Of a DNA stretch of 60,000 bases, positions 46,729 through 57,669 are shown piece by piece (the first letter of the stretch is position 1; the number at the start of each line of letters is the position of its first letter). Source of the stretch: Hydractinia symbiolongicarpus (lineage: Eukaryota; Cnidaria; Hydrozoa; Anthoathecata; Hydractiniidae). A model generated the notes under the pieces. That model was not told the DNA's origin. It did not search any database and saw only the letters and a list, made by a program, of their open reading frames with translations. The stretch lies in contig NC_079876.1 in the NCBI RefSeq assembly GCF_029227915.1, forward strand, positions 24,952,328 through 25,012,327. Reading direction: 5' to 3'. Both the position numbers and the translations under genes were made by a program.

Positions 46729-49146
46729 TTGTTGGTCCTAATATTGGTATTTTATCGTGAAGCCACAATGTTTTTATCTTATTCGTTATTTGTATTGGAA
46801 TTGAAACGAAATGGCTGGTGGAAATATTTTCTTGACTACTGTAAATTTCAACGAAAGAGAATAAGTCACAGCCTGCGTATCAGTTTTTTAGAGAATTGTT
46901 TAAGAGCGAATATTATCCCAAAGTTTCTGAAGTTTCGAATACCAGAAAATGGTTGTTTCGACGATAGAATAGTAGAAGACTTTCAACTACGACTCTTGAG
47001 AAAGGAATTGTTTAAAGCTAAAGGTGAACAACAATCTGTTAACGAGAAACTGACGAAATCTAGAAACGCTTTAAAACAGAAAATCAACATAAAGCTTTTA
47101 CCATCACTTATACTTCATATAAGAATTCATAACAGACTACATGAAAAAGAACATACTGACAAATTAAATGATAAACTCACTAGACTATCAAGTGAACAAG
47201 ATAAACCGTTATTTACCGTTGATAACACTGTGATCTGTTACCAGTTAGACAAAAATCCGCCAAAATACGTTTTGGACACGTTAGCCCTGGGTCCGAGAAA
47301 TGCTGTACTTGGAAAGTTTAATAAGAATGACGTTCTTACAGAGCTTGATGATCTGATTAGATTTTGCAGAGGACAAAAGGTGGAAGAAGATGTCATTACT
47401 GATATGAATATTAAAACACTAGCATATATCAAAAGATGCAGTAAACAAAAAGGATCCAGAAATTTGCAATTGACGAATAGATACCTTAAAGAGAATAACC
47501 TCGTTGCGCTACCTTTCGATAAGGGCATCGGAATTTGCATCATGAAAGTAGAAACGTACAATAATAAAATGAGTGAAATCACCGATTTACCTCAATTTGA
47601 AAAACTCGTCGGGAGAAGGAAGAATGAGAAGCACCCAATGCTTAAAGAAGAAGAAAGAGTTTTATCCATGTTAAAGTTGTTGAAAGAAGATAATAAAATC
47701 TCGGACGCATTGTACGATAAGATGAAACCAGTAGGAAGCCAACCGCCACGTCTATATGGCCTAGCGAAGGTACATAAGAAAGATACACCAGTTCGACCAG
47801 TACTTTCCATGCCTGGCTCAACCTACTATAAAATTGGTAATCAAGTTTCAAAATGGTTATCTGTTGTAAAGGAGTGCAATATCAATTCCTCAACAAAGGA
47901 AATTTCTGATCTGTTATCTCAAATTCAACTTAATACGAACGAAGAACTAGTTAGTTTTGATATAAAGTCTTTGTATACAAACGTTCCGCTTGATGAAGCC
48001 ATAAATGATTGCACCGAGCTTTTACTTTCTGGTAAATACGAACAGCCTCCGGTAGATAAAGAAACCTTTAAAACCTTAGTCTCTTTGTGCAGTCGTGACG
48101 TAGTTTTATTATCACACGATGGTTATTACAAGGAAATCGATGGCTTAGCTATGGGCAGCCCACCAGCTCCACTTCTCGCTAATGGTTGGCTAAGCAAGTT
48201 TGACTCTATCCTCAAAGACGATGCTGTACTGTATTCAAGGTATATGGATGATGTTTTGAGAAACATAGAACGTAATAGAATTGACGAAAAACTTCTACAA
48301 ATTAACGACCGGCATCCGTCACTCAAATTTACCATTGAAAAAGAAGGGAAGAATACGTCTATACCTTTTCTGGATATGTTAATTATTCGTTCAAATAACA
48401 ATTTATCATCGACATGGTACACGAAAGCTACCGATACAGGCCTGACGATGAACTTTCATTCACTGGCACCACGGAAATATAAACGGTCAGTCGTATCCGG
48501 CCTAGTTCATCGAATACATCGAGCGTGTAGCACATGGTCGAATTTTCACCAAAGTCTAGAAAAAGGTTAAACTGTTCTTGAGAAAAATCAATATCCGAAA
48601 GCTTTCTATGACCCGATAATTAAAAGTACGATATCTAAGATTATGGAAAATAATGATAACGAGAATCCTGATGAAGAAAACGAGAAAGAAGAGTCTGAAG
48701 AGAAGATGATTTTCATTCAATATCGTGGGCGAGTTTCGGAGAAATTTGAAACTTCTATGAGAAAGTTGAATATTCCGTGTAAAATTATTTTCACATTGAA
48801 AAAGTTGAAAAGTTCTCTGCCTCCATTGAAACCTGTAATTGAAAAATGTTTCAAAAGTTGTTTGGTATACAAAATAGAATGTCCACGATACAACTCGTGC
48901 TATGTCGGACAGACGAGCCGACATTTAATCAAACGACTTAAGGAACATAAAAGAACTGGTCCGGTGGGAAAGCATTTCGACGATTGCAATAATCTTTTAA
49001 CAATGGAAAATGTATCAATTTTATGTTCATCAACACGGAACGTTTATCATTTAATGACTCTTGAGGCGTTAATGATCAATTACATCAAACCGGTTTTAAA
49101 TACAAAAGACGAATATAGAAGCAGAGCATTGGTAATAAAAATTTAA
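46729..49146 (+). pseudogene. Penelope RT with C-terminal GIY-YIG endonuclease, one stop codon
   Basis: One frame of about 805 codons interrupted only by TAA at 48568-48570. The first ATG (46729) lies in the pseudo-LTR; ATG 46768 is a second choice. RT motifs: FDIKSLYTNVPL (about 47955), GLAMGSPPAPLLA (about 48140), YMDDV (48241), FLDMLIIRS and WYTKATDTGLTMNFHS. Beyond the stop an acidic linker leads to the GIY-YIG nuclease: LVYKIECPRYNSCYVGQTSR and KRLKEH (48861-48950), then EALMINYIKPVLN. RT and GIY-YIG together act in target-primed copying (known for the class). Apart from the stop, the ORF is undamaged; a Lys codon to TAA change would explain it. Confidence 0.88.
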
Positions 49147-49295
49147 TTACCTTACTCTCTTCTAAACTCGTTTTGTTTTTAGATTTTCTTGTAAATTTGA
49201 TTTGTTGTAGTGTGAGGTGTAGTTTATGTATGATATGTTGAATAATTTTATACTTGTTTTTAACTGTTTTTAACATTATTTATTTGCTTTTAGAC

Positions 49296-49331
49296 CTGAT
49301 GATGGATAATGTTTATCCGAAATATATTGTC
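49296..49331 (+). ncRNA. Hammerhead ribozyme core in the 3' pseudo-LTR
   Basis: Identical core to the copy at 46669: CTGATGA at 49296-49302, stem II, GAAA, short stem III and GTC ending at 49331. Two direct copies flank the ORF, so self-cleavage would release a unit-length RNA (inference). Confidence 0.6.
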
Positions 49332-49420
49332 AATAAAAAATAATAAACATACTCATTGTTGGTCCTAATATTGGTATTTTATCGTCAAGCCACAATGTTT
49401 TTATCTTAATAAAGGAAAAA

Positions 49421-50575
49421 GCAAGATTATTTTTTTTTCTATTTTCAATACTTGGACATGTCCATACAACATGACAGGAAACATTACAAAAATTCCAAAT
49501 TTGATCTTTCAGCTTTACTCTTCTGTGCCCAATAAGTAGGTTTTTTGTTGGTTTAGTCCATTTACTCCATGTGATTTTTCTTTTTTACTGACGGTATATA
49601 TGGAAATGTTCAAAACTTGTTTATAGCTATGCTTTTAAATTAAGAGGATGACTATATGTTTATTTATCCCTGTAACAATAAATTGGATGTAAGAAGGGAA
49701 AGGGGTAAAGCACTTTCTTTTCTATATTAAAAAAAATTAATTGACAATAATTTTAATATTTTAAAATACAAAGAAATGCAAATATCGTAACAAATATCTG
49801 TGTATGGTATACAATATAAAATCAAAATAGTATAATAATAGTATAGAAATAGTCTATGCAATAGTATTTGAATGATTGATACATAGTCAATAGTTTGTAC
49901 ACGCAATAGACTACTTTTACTATTGGTGTTACACATGAAAAAAGGACCATTTGTTTAGTATTATTTTGTGGTAACATCCTGCCATTCTCATCCCTTCCTG
50001 TTATTATGTCAATTTAGAGTGATGTTATATCTATTTCTAATGTTAAAAAATAATTATTTGAGGAAACTTTGTTAAAAAATATTTGTTAAACGTTTATATA
50101 CCTATTTAAAAAATGGCAAATTGTCCTAGCTTTTTTAAAGTAATTTGACTTATTTTATTATAGATGGATGTAAAAATGTGTAAAAGAATTTACAAGGCTG
50201 GACCACCATACCAAGTTGAACGTTTACATTCCAAAAAGGGCCTCTGAACCAGTTAAATTTTTTATTTTGTTTGAATTTTGTATTGTATACTTAGTGATTA
50301 TATTTACGATGTAAAGTTATATATATTTCTACATATTTAAAAAACTCTGAACAAAATTCCATCAAAATTGTTTTATATTGCATCTTCCAAAGTAAGTTTG
50401 AAAAATACCCTGTATCTCTAAGAAATCTATACACATGCAATTTGCCACCCTTCAGAAAACGTATGGCTGTAACTTTTAATTTCAAAAAGCCATCCATACA
50501 CATGGAAAAACCTTGCTTATACGAATTGGCTTTTTAGCACAAAATTCCGAATTATAAAGAAATCTATATTCATTT
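49421..50575. other. AT-rich DNA, no gene seen
   Basis: No coding or repeat structure recognised beyond A/T-rich tracts. Confidence 0.5.
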
Positions 50576-50579
50576 ATGA

Positions 50580-51215
50580 TATGTTAGTAGGCTCCATTTG
50601 TGTTGTTTGGTTGAATTTTAGCCTGAAAAAGGATTTGAGTAGAAAAGATTCCGAATGAAGGGCGAGTCCGCGACAATTCTTCCTTGTGTGGGATCAGTTT
50701 ATGTTGTTTGGTTGAATTTTGGTCTGAAAAAGGATTTTGAGTAGAAAAGAGTCAGAATGAAAGGCGAGTCCGCGACAATTCTTTCTTCTGTGGGTTGAGT
50801 TTATGTTGTTTCGTTAAATTTTGGTCCGAAAAGGGATTTTGAGTAAAAAAGATTATGAATGAAAGGCGAGTCCGCGACAATTCTTCCTTCTGTGGGATGA
50901 GTTTATGATGTTTCGTTAAATTTTGGTCTGAAAAGGGATTTTGAGTAAAAAAGGTTCCGAATGAAAGGCGAGTCCGCGACAATTCTTCCTTCTCTGCGCT
51001 CAATTTATGTTGTTTGGTTGAATTTTGGTCTGAAAAGGGATTTTGAGTAGAACAGATTCCGAATGAAAGGCGAGTCCGCGACAATTCTTTCTTATGTGCT
51101 CTCAGTTTATGTTGTTTAGATGAATTTTGGTCTCTGAAAAGTGATTTTGAGTAGAAAAGGTTCCGAATGAAAGGCGAGTCCACGACAATTCTTCCTTGTG
51201 TGCGCTCAGTTTATG
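50580..51215. repeat. 102-bp minisatellite, six units
   Basis: The phrase GGCGAGTCCGCGACAATTCT recurs at 50661, 50763, 50865, 50967, 51069 and 51173, giving a 102-bp period (104 for the last). Because 102 is a multiple of three, one minus-strand frame stays open for 143 codons as 34-residue repeats; no start context or codon bias suggests it is expressed. Confidence 0.9.
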
Positions 51216-51608
51216 TTTCACACTGGGCTCCTGGAGAGGAGGTTGATCACGCAAAACAAATGTTAATTTTAAAGTGATATATTTTGTTATTGTAAAGATA
51301 CATAAATTGTTTCTTAAAATTATCTTTATAACTGTGATCTACGTTTTTCTTTCATTTTCGTCAATTCAGTCGTTCCGTTGTCGTTAACGTCGGTGTTATG
51401 TCCATTACCGTCCAAGGCTTAAATAATGATGAATTAGAGATTCTTCAAATAATAATAGTATGTTGAAGATGTTGTCAAAGTTATAAGTTGTCCACTAAGA
51501 AACTATAAATAAAAAAGTAAAAAACATAAAAACAAAGAACAGTAGCTGCAACATATTATAAATATTCAATATTCATCATGCGTATCTATGGAAGCCGAGA
51601 GGGGCCAA

Positions 51609-51720
51609 TCAAAATTATAATATCAAAATCGAGAAAAGAATTTCAAAATCGAGAAAAGAATTTCGGAATCGGGAAAAGAATTTCGGAATAGAGAAAAGAA
51701 TTTCAAAATCAAGATTAATC
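51609..51720 (+). repeat. Left subterminal repeats of the IS3EU-like element
   Basis: Four to five copies of a roughly 20-bp unit of form AATCGAGAAAAGAATTTC, in tandem, just inside the left TIR. They are candidates for transposase binding sites. Confidence 0.65.
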
Positions 51721-51815
51721 TTTTTCGGCATAATAATGAAAAGGAAGTGATTTTAGTTCATGATTTTTAGCTCAAAACACTTGCGCAAAAACAAACAGAA
51801 GGCAGATAAACGAAA

Positions 51816-53794
51816 ATGGCCTACTGTGTGAAGTGTGGTTGTGCTGTAAAAGAAGACTATAAATTTTGTTTAAAATGTGGCTCGACGATTGCCAAAGATG
51901 ATAATAAAGAGAACCAGGTTGATGGAGGACAACACACACTGTCACTTCAGCATTTCACTGATAGTAGAGAGAAAAAAAGACAATCATTTTTCAAGCCATT
52001 TTCCAACAATAAGAAAAAGACTGCCACCAATAACACAGCTGTCCCATTCAAGAAGAAGGAAAACACCACAGTAGCAGTAGAAGAGAAATATATATCATTA
52101 AACGTAGGAAGAGCAAGAAGAGACTGTTTCGGTGAGTTGAAAGTAATTCGTGGAAAAAGACTTCCTGTCAGGGTGAAGGAAACAGCTTCAGCACTGGAGT
52201 TGAAATCCTTAGCAATCGACAAACATAGTAACCACGACCAAGAATTTTGTGCTTTAGAAAGCTATGTTATGTTGTATCCCGACTTGAAGGAAGTGACAAC
52301 TCTACCTGGAAATATGGATGACTTTCGATTAAATAAGTACAGGGATTGTTTGGGAAAGCCATATTCTCAAATGGTGTTGTATTTGTGCACCAGCAATGAC
52401 TTTTTTTTTGACGTGCCAACTGATAATGCTATCAGCACAACCGAAGTAGAAGAAATTGCCAATGATACATATATCCCAGCAGCCCCTGATCTGTTTGGTG
52501 ATACTTTATTGAACGGTTCAACTTCTGACTACTACAACAACAACAGTAATGAAATGCAAGAAGTAAATTTGTCTGATGATGATAACAAATCCGTTCAACA
52601 ATGTTATGATGAAACACATACACAAGTCTCTCCTCCTGAACTAACATTTCAGCAAAAAATGGACACTTTACTTTCTGCTTTTAAAACATCAGACAGCTTC
52701 AGATTGACTATACGTTGCAGAAAAATTTGGCTGGATACAGCACAAAAACTGAAAAGGGCGTTCAAGGATGGTACACCACGACCATTAACAATCAAGTTTA
52801 TAGGAGAAGAGGCTGCTGATGCTGGAGGACCTTTGAAAGAATTCTTTAGTGTGCTCTTCGATGATGCGAGAAATTATTTATTGTGTTCTGGTAATTCCTA
52901 CCAATTTACATTCACCCATGACCTGGAACGTGTATCAAATGGTGATTTTTTTCTTTTTGGAAATTTGAGTGGAATGGCACTGATTTCTGGTTGTGCTGGT
53001 CCGCGTTATTTAATGCCCGCTGTTGTATCTAAAATGTTTAATAAAGGAGAATTTCCCCTTTCTATTGATGATGTGCCTGATCTGGACGTACAAACAAAGT
53101 TGAAAGAGTTAGATGCTACTACCAATGATTCAGAGTTTCAATCTTGTCTTGAATCTTTTCCTGAGCGTTATAATGCAGGAGTCACAAATGTTTCAATTGC
53201 TTTTGAAGATAAATCGATTGTTATACAAAATATATGCAAACATTATTGCTTATCTGTTTGTCTTGAAGAAGTACAACAAGTTGTACAAGGTATGGACATA
53301 CTTGGTTTATATTCAATATTGCAGCAAAACTATGAAGAAATCAAAACAGAATTTGTACCTTGCATGGATGCAAAAGCTCAGGATTTGTTAGCTGCAGCGT
53401 TATCTACACTGTGAACAACGATAACAATGTAACAATTCATCAAAGTAAAGAAGAAGACATTTACTATAATTTTACAAACTTTATAGAAGCATTAGAAAAT
53501 GATAATTACAAACTTCCTGGAACTATATCTCTTGATGATGATGGCAATATTTCCCTACGTGATGTGATTCGATTTTGTACAGGTTCCAAGTATGTTCTAC
53601 CATGTATGAAGGAAAACGGAACTATTGAATTTATCCATCCAAATAAAAAAGATCAAGGGAAGCGAATTATTGTGTACACATGCAATTACAAACTTGTTTT
53701 CCCTGTTACAAAGCGATATTATGGATCAACAGAAGCATTTAATCGGCACTTTTGCGAAGACGTTGCTACAAGTCCTGGTTTTGGCATTGCCTAA
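51816..53794 (+). pseudogene. Transposon-encoded HECT E3 ubiquitin ligase (G2E3-like), one frameshift
   Basis: Starts MAYCVKCGCAVKEDYKFCLK, a CxxCG...CxxCG zinc ribbon (residues 4-22), then a basic linker, a degenerate middle, and a HECT domain from about 52680: LTIKFIGEEAADAGGPLKEF and FFLFGNLSGMALISGCAGPR in the N-lobe. The frame ends at 53414 and resumes in another frame from about 53400 with the C-lobe: LRDVIRFCTGSKYVLP, RIIVYTCNYKLVFP (catalytic Cys codon 53681-53683) and a late Phe-Gly-Ile end. One base of indel would join the two. HECT enzymes form a thioester with ubiquitin on that Cys (known). Its partner in transposition is unknown; stabilising or removing host or transposase proteins are both possible. 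Confidence 0.85.
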
Positions 53795-54337
53795 ACCGCT
53801 TGTGTATATTACAGTAGCTAAAACAAAAGATTTTTTGTTTGCATTTTTTACATTATGTTTTTATAGCTAATAATCGTTGCATGAAAACATCAGCTTCCAG
53901 TCCATTATCTTTGTTTTAGTAGACACAATAGCACTGACATCTCAAAATTTCTGAAAGTATTATGCTCTCAACAAGTGTTGAAAATTGTCAGAACCATGAA
54001 ATTGACATCATCTCTTCGATGTAAAAATGGACTTTGAAGGCTCTCATGCAACGAAGTACTGTACTTTGATATGATATAGAGTATGTTTATATAACATCTT
54101 TTTATTAGGGTATTGTTTAGTATTTTGTTCGCATATTAGCTGTTTTTAAAAACAAAACGTGATAATCGTGATATACAGTATATTGCGTAAGTTCTTTCCG
54201 TTGAAGTTTTACCTTTTTTTTTCCAAGAATAGCTATCATTCGCTAAACAAATATGTCTGAAACATGGTAAAAATATATAGTTTGTCTAGTTTGTCTAGTT
54301 TGTTTCATTCCGTTTTTTATTGCTCCTGTGACATGAA
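53795..54337. other. Spacer between the convergent HECT and integrase genes
   Basis: About 540 bases of AT-rich DNA inside the transposon holding both 3' ends. No further gene is seen. Confidence 0.6.
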
Positions 54338-55591
54338 CTAACACTTTTCGATGATGATTTTGTACACACTGCGAGCTTCTTCCCAATTTTTCGGAGGGTA
54401 ACGAAGTTGTTTTGTTTGTATAACATATTCAAAGTATTCTTTGAGTAGTTGATCATGATCTTCGAATATTTCTGTTGCTTCTGAAAATACATTTTTTTCT
54501 TGAAGTATTCTTTGTACTTGTCCCTGTGTTATAGCGACTTTTTTGTCTTCATGACCTGACAGAATCGGTGCGTGATATAGTATGTCAGGAACACCAGGGA
54601 TTGTTTCATGGTTTGTCTGACGTATGTAATGTGTATTCCATTCATACACAACTTCGTCCAATTATAGCTGCAAAAAATGCGAAAACACAAACCAAACACA
54701 CTCCATATGAACATGATGACCAGGGATAAGAATGCCCTCTTCTACCATCTGTTTGAAAAAATCTATTACCCACGTTGTAAAAGCTTTTTTGTTATGAGAC
54801 CACCAATTTTCAATCCGCTGATTTGCTACCGAACTCCCATATAAATGCGCATCTTCATTGCCAACCAATGAACATTGGATGTCGGCCATAATGCCGTTCT
54901 CAGTACCACAGTCAGTCCTTAATTTTTGCGGACAAAAACAGAGGTCTTTCACCTTTCGCAGAAAGTAAAATGCTGGGATAATAGGATTATTGTTTGACTT
55001 GACAACTTTTAGCCACAATATTTTCCGAGAGAACCCATCAATACAACCATGAATGGGCAATCCGTACGGTTTCAGCTTATCATACCCATCGATATGCCAA
55101 CAATGGTTTGGTCCTGGAGAAGTATAAACTCTTCTTTTCAAACGACGAGCTCTTCTTAACTCTGTACCATCCGGATCTATCTCTCGCAGTAAGTACATCA
55201 CAGTATCTCGTTTAACAACGACGCCATATTTGCACCTTAAATGATTCCACATTCCTCGATAACCATTTAGCACAGCAGGTCCTTGAAGTTCATTTTCAAT
55301 CATGCTTCTCAAAACGTTATCGGAGATGTTATACGATCTTCTTTTCAATCCCAGCTGTTGCAGGCGACGTTTTAATGTCCTTTTGCTCATGTAAATTGAA
55401 TGGTGTATTCTCAGAAACACAATGATATGATCATACGAAAAATTTCGCTTGAAGTAGTTCTGTATCAGCTCACTTCCATCACTCGAATCGGCTGGCTTAC
55501 TTTCGTACGTTGTTTCGCATCTAGTTCCACAGTGACAACAAAAAAAACTCCTATCTTGCAGTAAATGACCACACTGTGTACAGTATACCAT
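54338..55591 (-). pseudogene. IS3EU-type DDE integrase with N-terminal zinc ribbon, one stop codon
   Basis: Starts MVYCTQCGHLLQDRSFFCCH (zinc ribbon CxxCG...CxxCG, residues 4-22), then an HTH-like region (residues 60-130, TLKRRLQQLGL) and an integrase core: WHIDGYDKLKPYG (Asp168), LRTDCGTENG (Asp227), VANQRIENWW (Glu261), spacing D-58-D-33-E. A TAA at 54662-54664 interrupts; the same frame then continues LDEVVYEWNTHYIR to 54338, for 417 codons in all. The core is the DDE fold of IS3-like transposases (known). The break is a single codon, probably Gln CAA to TAA. Confidence 0.88.
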
Positions 55592-55619
55592 CTTGTCTCG
55601 ACGTTCTTCTCGGAAGAAA

Positions 55620-55940
55620 GAAAGTGTTTTGATATTGAAAAAAAAATGATCTTTTTTTCTAATTTTCTTTTGAATTCTTTAATTTCGATTCTATTTTTTT
55701 TTTCTCGATTTTGGATTCTTTAATTTCGATTCTGATTTTCTTTTCTCGATTTGAATTCTTTATTTTCAATTTTGATTTTCTTTTCTCGATTTGAATTCTT
55801 TATTTTCGATTTTGATTTTCTTTTCTCGATTTGAATTCTTCATTTTCGATTTTGATTTTCTTTTCTCGATTTGAATTCTTTATTTTCGATTTTGATTTTC
55901 TTTTCTCGATTTGCATTTTTTAATTTGTATTGTGAAATTC
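55620..55940 (-). repeat. Right subterminal repeats of the IS3EU-like element
   Basis: About seven copies of a roughly 40-bp unit, GATTTTCTTTTCTCGATTTG followed by AATTCTTTATTTTC, read on plus; the core TTTTCTCGAT is the complement of the left array. Together they form long inverted subterminal arrays. Confidence 0.75.
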
Positions 55941-56014
55941 TTTTTCGTTGGCCCCTCTCGGCTTCCATACGTATCAGCATGACTTAATGCAAGCCGTAGT
56001 TTTTTTTCGTAGGA

Positions 56015-56784
56015 TCACTTCTTCTTTTGATTCCAAATATGAATCATAAACTGTGCAAAAAACATGAAAATAGTTTGGGACATATGTTTTGCAGAAGACT
56101 TGATACATTGTAGGTATGAATTAAACTGCTCACATATGGATGTGTTTACAGAGGCTAAACCAGGAAAGGATTTGCTGTTGTAAACAGACGAACAGCCGTG
56201 ACTGTAACCGTGAAAGACATCTTGGAAAAAACGAGTATTTCTAAAGTACCCAGCTTCCTTATCCAAACAGTACTCTTCAAGGCTGCAGGAAAAATCATAA
56301 TATATATATTTTCTGGGCGACAGGTAAATGTGTATAGAGTGAATGTGCAGCATCTTTACGACCTTCACTTCCATTTACTATGTGGAAGCCGTAGCAGTGG
56401 CCATGGATAGGGCAAAACCAAAGAAACATGAATGAAGATCCCTTTAACGCCACAACTGGGTAATTCTTTGAACATTTTGAGTTCGTAGGTGTGTCGTCAT
56501 GTACTAAAGATGTGCGTTCGTTGTCAATGTCGAACTTTCGAGCGTGTCTTATTTGTCCCCCGTCTGGTGTGAAGTAATACGATCGTCCATACTTTGGTGG
56601 GTTGTAACAGCGTATATATATCTTCAGGTAATACGTCGTTTTCATGAATGGACTTGACCCTAGCATATAAATGTCTTACTACGCTTAAAGCATCGTTATC
56701 AAGACTGTTGTCAAGAAAGAACGAATTGATGAAGGTACCAACTACGGGTGCAAATTTTTTTGAATTCATTAGCAGCCCTGTCAT
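56015..56784 (-). pseudogene. KDZ-type transposase remnant
   Basis: Three minus-strand frames overlap: SFFLDNSLDNDALSVVRHLY, then after a slip in an (AT)n tract near 56620 YYFTPDGGQIRHARKFD, LVHDDTPTNSKCSKNYPVVAL and FCPIHGHCYGFHIVNGSEG, then after another (AT)n slip near 56300 YYDFSCSLEEYC, FFQDVFHGYSHGCSSV and ICEQFNSYLQCIKSSAKH, ending at 56015. The HGHC, YDFSC and CEQFN motifs match the KDZ (Kyakuja-Dileera-Zisupton) transposase core. Both breaks lie in dinucleotide runs. It is divergent from, and next to, the YqaJ-type gene. Confidence 0.68.
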
Positions 56785-56834
56785 GTTTCGGATTCTTCTG
56801 TTGTCGACATGTTGGGAGTATTTAGTTCACGGCT

Positions 56835-57669
56835 GTGCCAAAACCAGAAGTGGACTTTTGTTGTGAAACTTCAGGCAAGCCAGCTGAAGAACTCAGGCTG
56901 ATTCCTAGTGTAAAAGATGTGTTAGACATTTCGAATAACACAAGTGAATTCCAGGAAAAGTTATATGTGAACTTAACAAAGGAAAATATTAAGAAAATTG
57001 AAGAACTAACACAGGGCCAAAGTACTAACGAATTATGGTTTAGCTACAGAAAAGGTGTAATCACTGCCTCAACGTGCCACGAAGTTTCCACAAAAATGGA
57101 CAAAATTAGTAGAGGTGGTGGTGTCTGCGTAAATATGTGGGCATTGAACCAACGAGTATCTGGTTTAACTTTTGCTAATCCAAACATTCCAGCCTTAAAG
57201 TATGGTAGGGATATGGAGATTGAGGCTGTAAACTCATTTTATGAACTAATAAAAAAGAAACATCGTAATTTAAAGTTGAGTGAGTGTGGTTCGTTTTTAG
57301 AAAGATCGGTACCAGTAATCGGTGGAAGCCCTGACCGAATAATGACGTGATTGTTGTTTGCCAGCATGCTTGGAGGTGAAGTGCCCATTTAGTGTCAACC
57401 ATATGTCACCGACCGATCCGAATGTTAGGCTACCCTACTTAGTGGTTGATAAGGACGTGGTGGTTTTAAATAAAAATCACAAATATCACACACAGTGCCA
57501 AGTGCAAATGGCAGTAACTGGGTACAAACTTTGTTATTTCGTTGTTTGGACACCTCATGGTACATTAGTCGACACTATAGTTTATGACGAACCATTGTGG
57601 AACAACTTGAAGTCTAAATTTGTTACCTATTATAATGATTTTTACTTGAAGTCAATATATTGTAAATGA
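56835..57669 (+). pseudogene. YqaJ-type (lambda exonuclease-like) PD-(D/E)XK nuclease, one frameshift
   Basis: Reads PKPEVDFCC, LWFSYRKGVITASTCHEV (conserved W..R.g.iTAS entry), ALKYGRDMEIEAVNSF, then GGSPDRIM where the frame breaks at about 57345 and resumes ACLEVKCPFSVN, HTQCQVQMAVTGY and CYFVVWTPHG, ending at 57669. The SPD...LEVKCP pair is the PD-(D/E)XK metal site, and the QxQ motif supports YqaJ. The family resects DNA 5' to 3' in phage recombination (known); in eukaryotic elements it commonly accompanies transposase genes. An in-frame acceptor at about 56829 could mean another exon upstream. Confidence 0.75.

Larger units (their letters stand above)
46341..49407 (+). mobile_element. 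Penelope-like element with foldback pseudo-LTRs and 13-bp TSD
   Basis: Flanked by AATAAAGGAAAAA at 46328-46340 and 49408-49420, a clean target duplication. The 5' side consists of an inverted pseudo-LTR piece (46341-46615, the complement of about 49100-49375) joined to a direct piece (46614-46775, matching 49240-49407). A single RT/GIY-YIG ORF and the 3' pseudo-LTR follow. Such partial inverted/direct pseudo-LTRs are characteristic of Penelope-like elements. Copies of the pseudo-LTR are near identical, so the insertion is young. Confidence 0.9.
51587..55969. mobile_element. IS3EU-like DNA transposon with HECT and integrase genes, TSD CGTATC
   Basis: Perfect 22-bp TIRs beginning TATGGAAGCCGAGAGGGGCC lie at 51587-51608 and 55948-55969, flanked by CGTATC at 51581-51586 and 55970-55975. 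A 6-bp TSD and TAY-type termini with an IS3-like integrase fit the IS3EU superfamily. Genes are convergent: HECT (+) and integrase (-). Subterminal arrays of AAAATCGAGAAAAGAATTTC-type repeats follow each TIR in opposite orientation. Each gene carries one inactivating change. Confidence 0.9.

Noticed and set aside
47238-47582. Minus-strand ORFs within the Penelope element
   Set aside because: Antisense shadows of the RT frame.
50752-51183. 143-aa minus-strand ORF with 34-aa repeats as a gene
   Set aside because: It follows from a tandem repeat with period divisible by three; no signal, domain or splice support.
50580-51215. Regular direct repeats that could suggest a CRISPR-like array
   Set aside because: The whole 102-bp unit is repeated with no unique spacers and the context is eukaryotic; it is a minisatellite.
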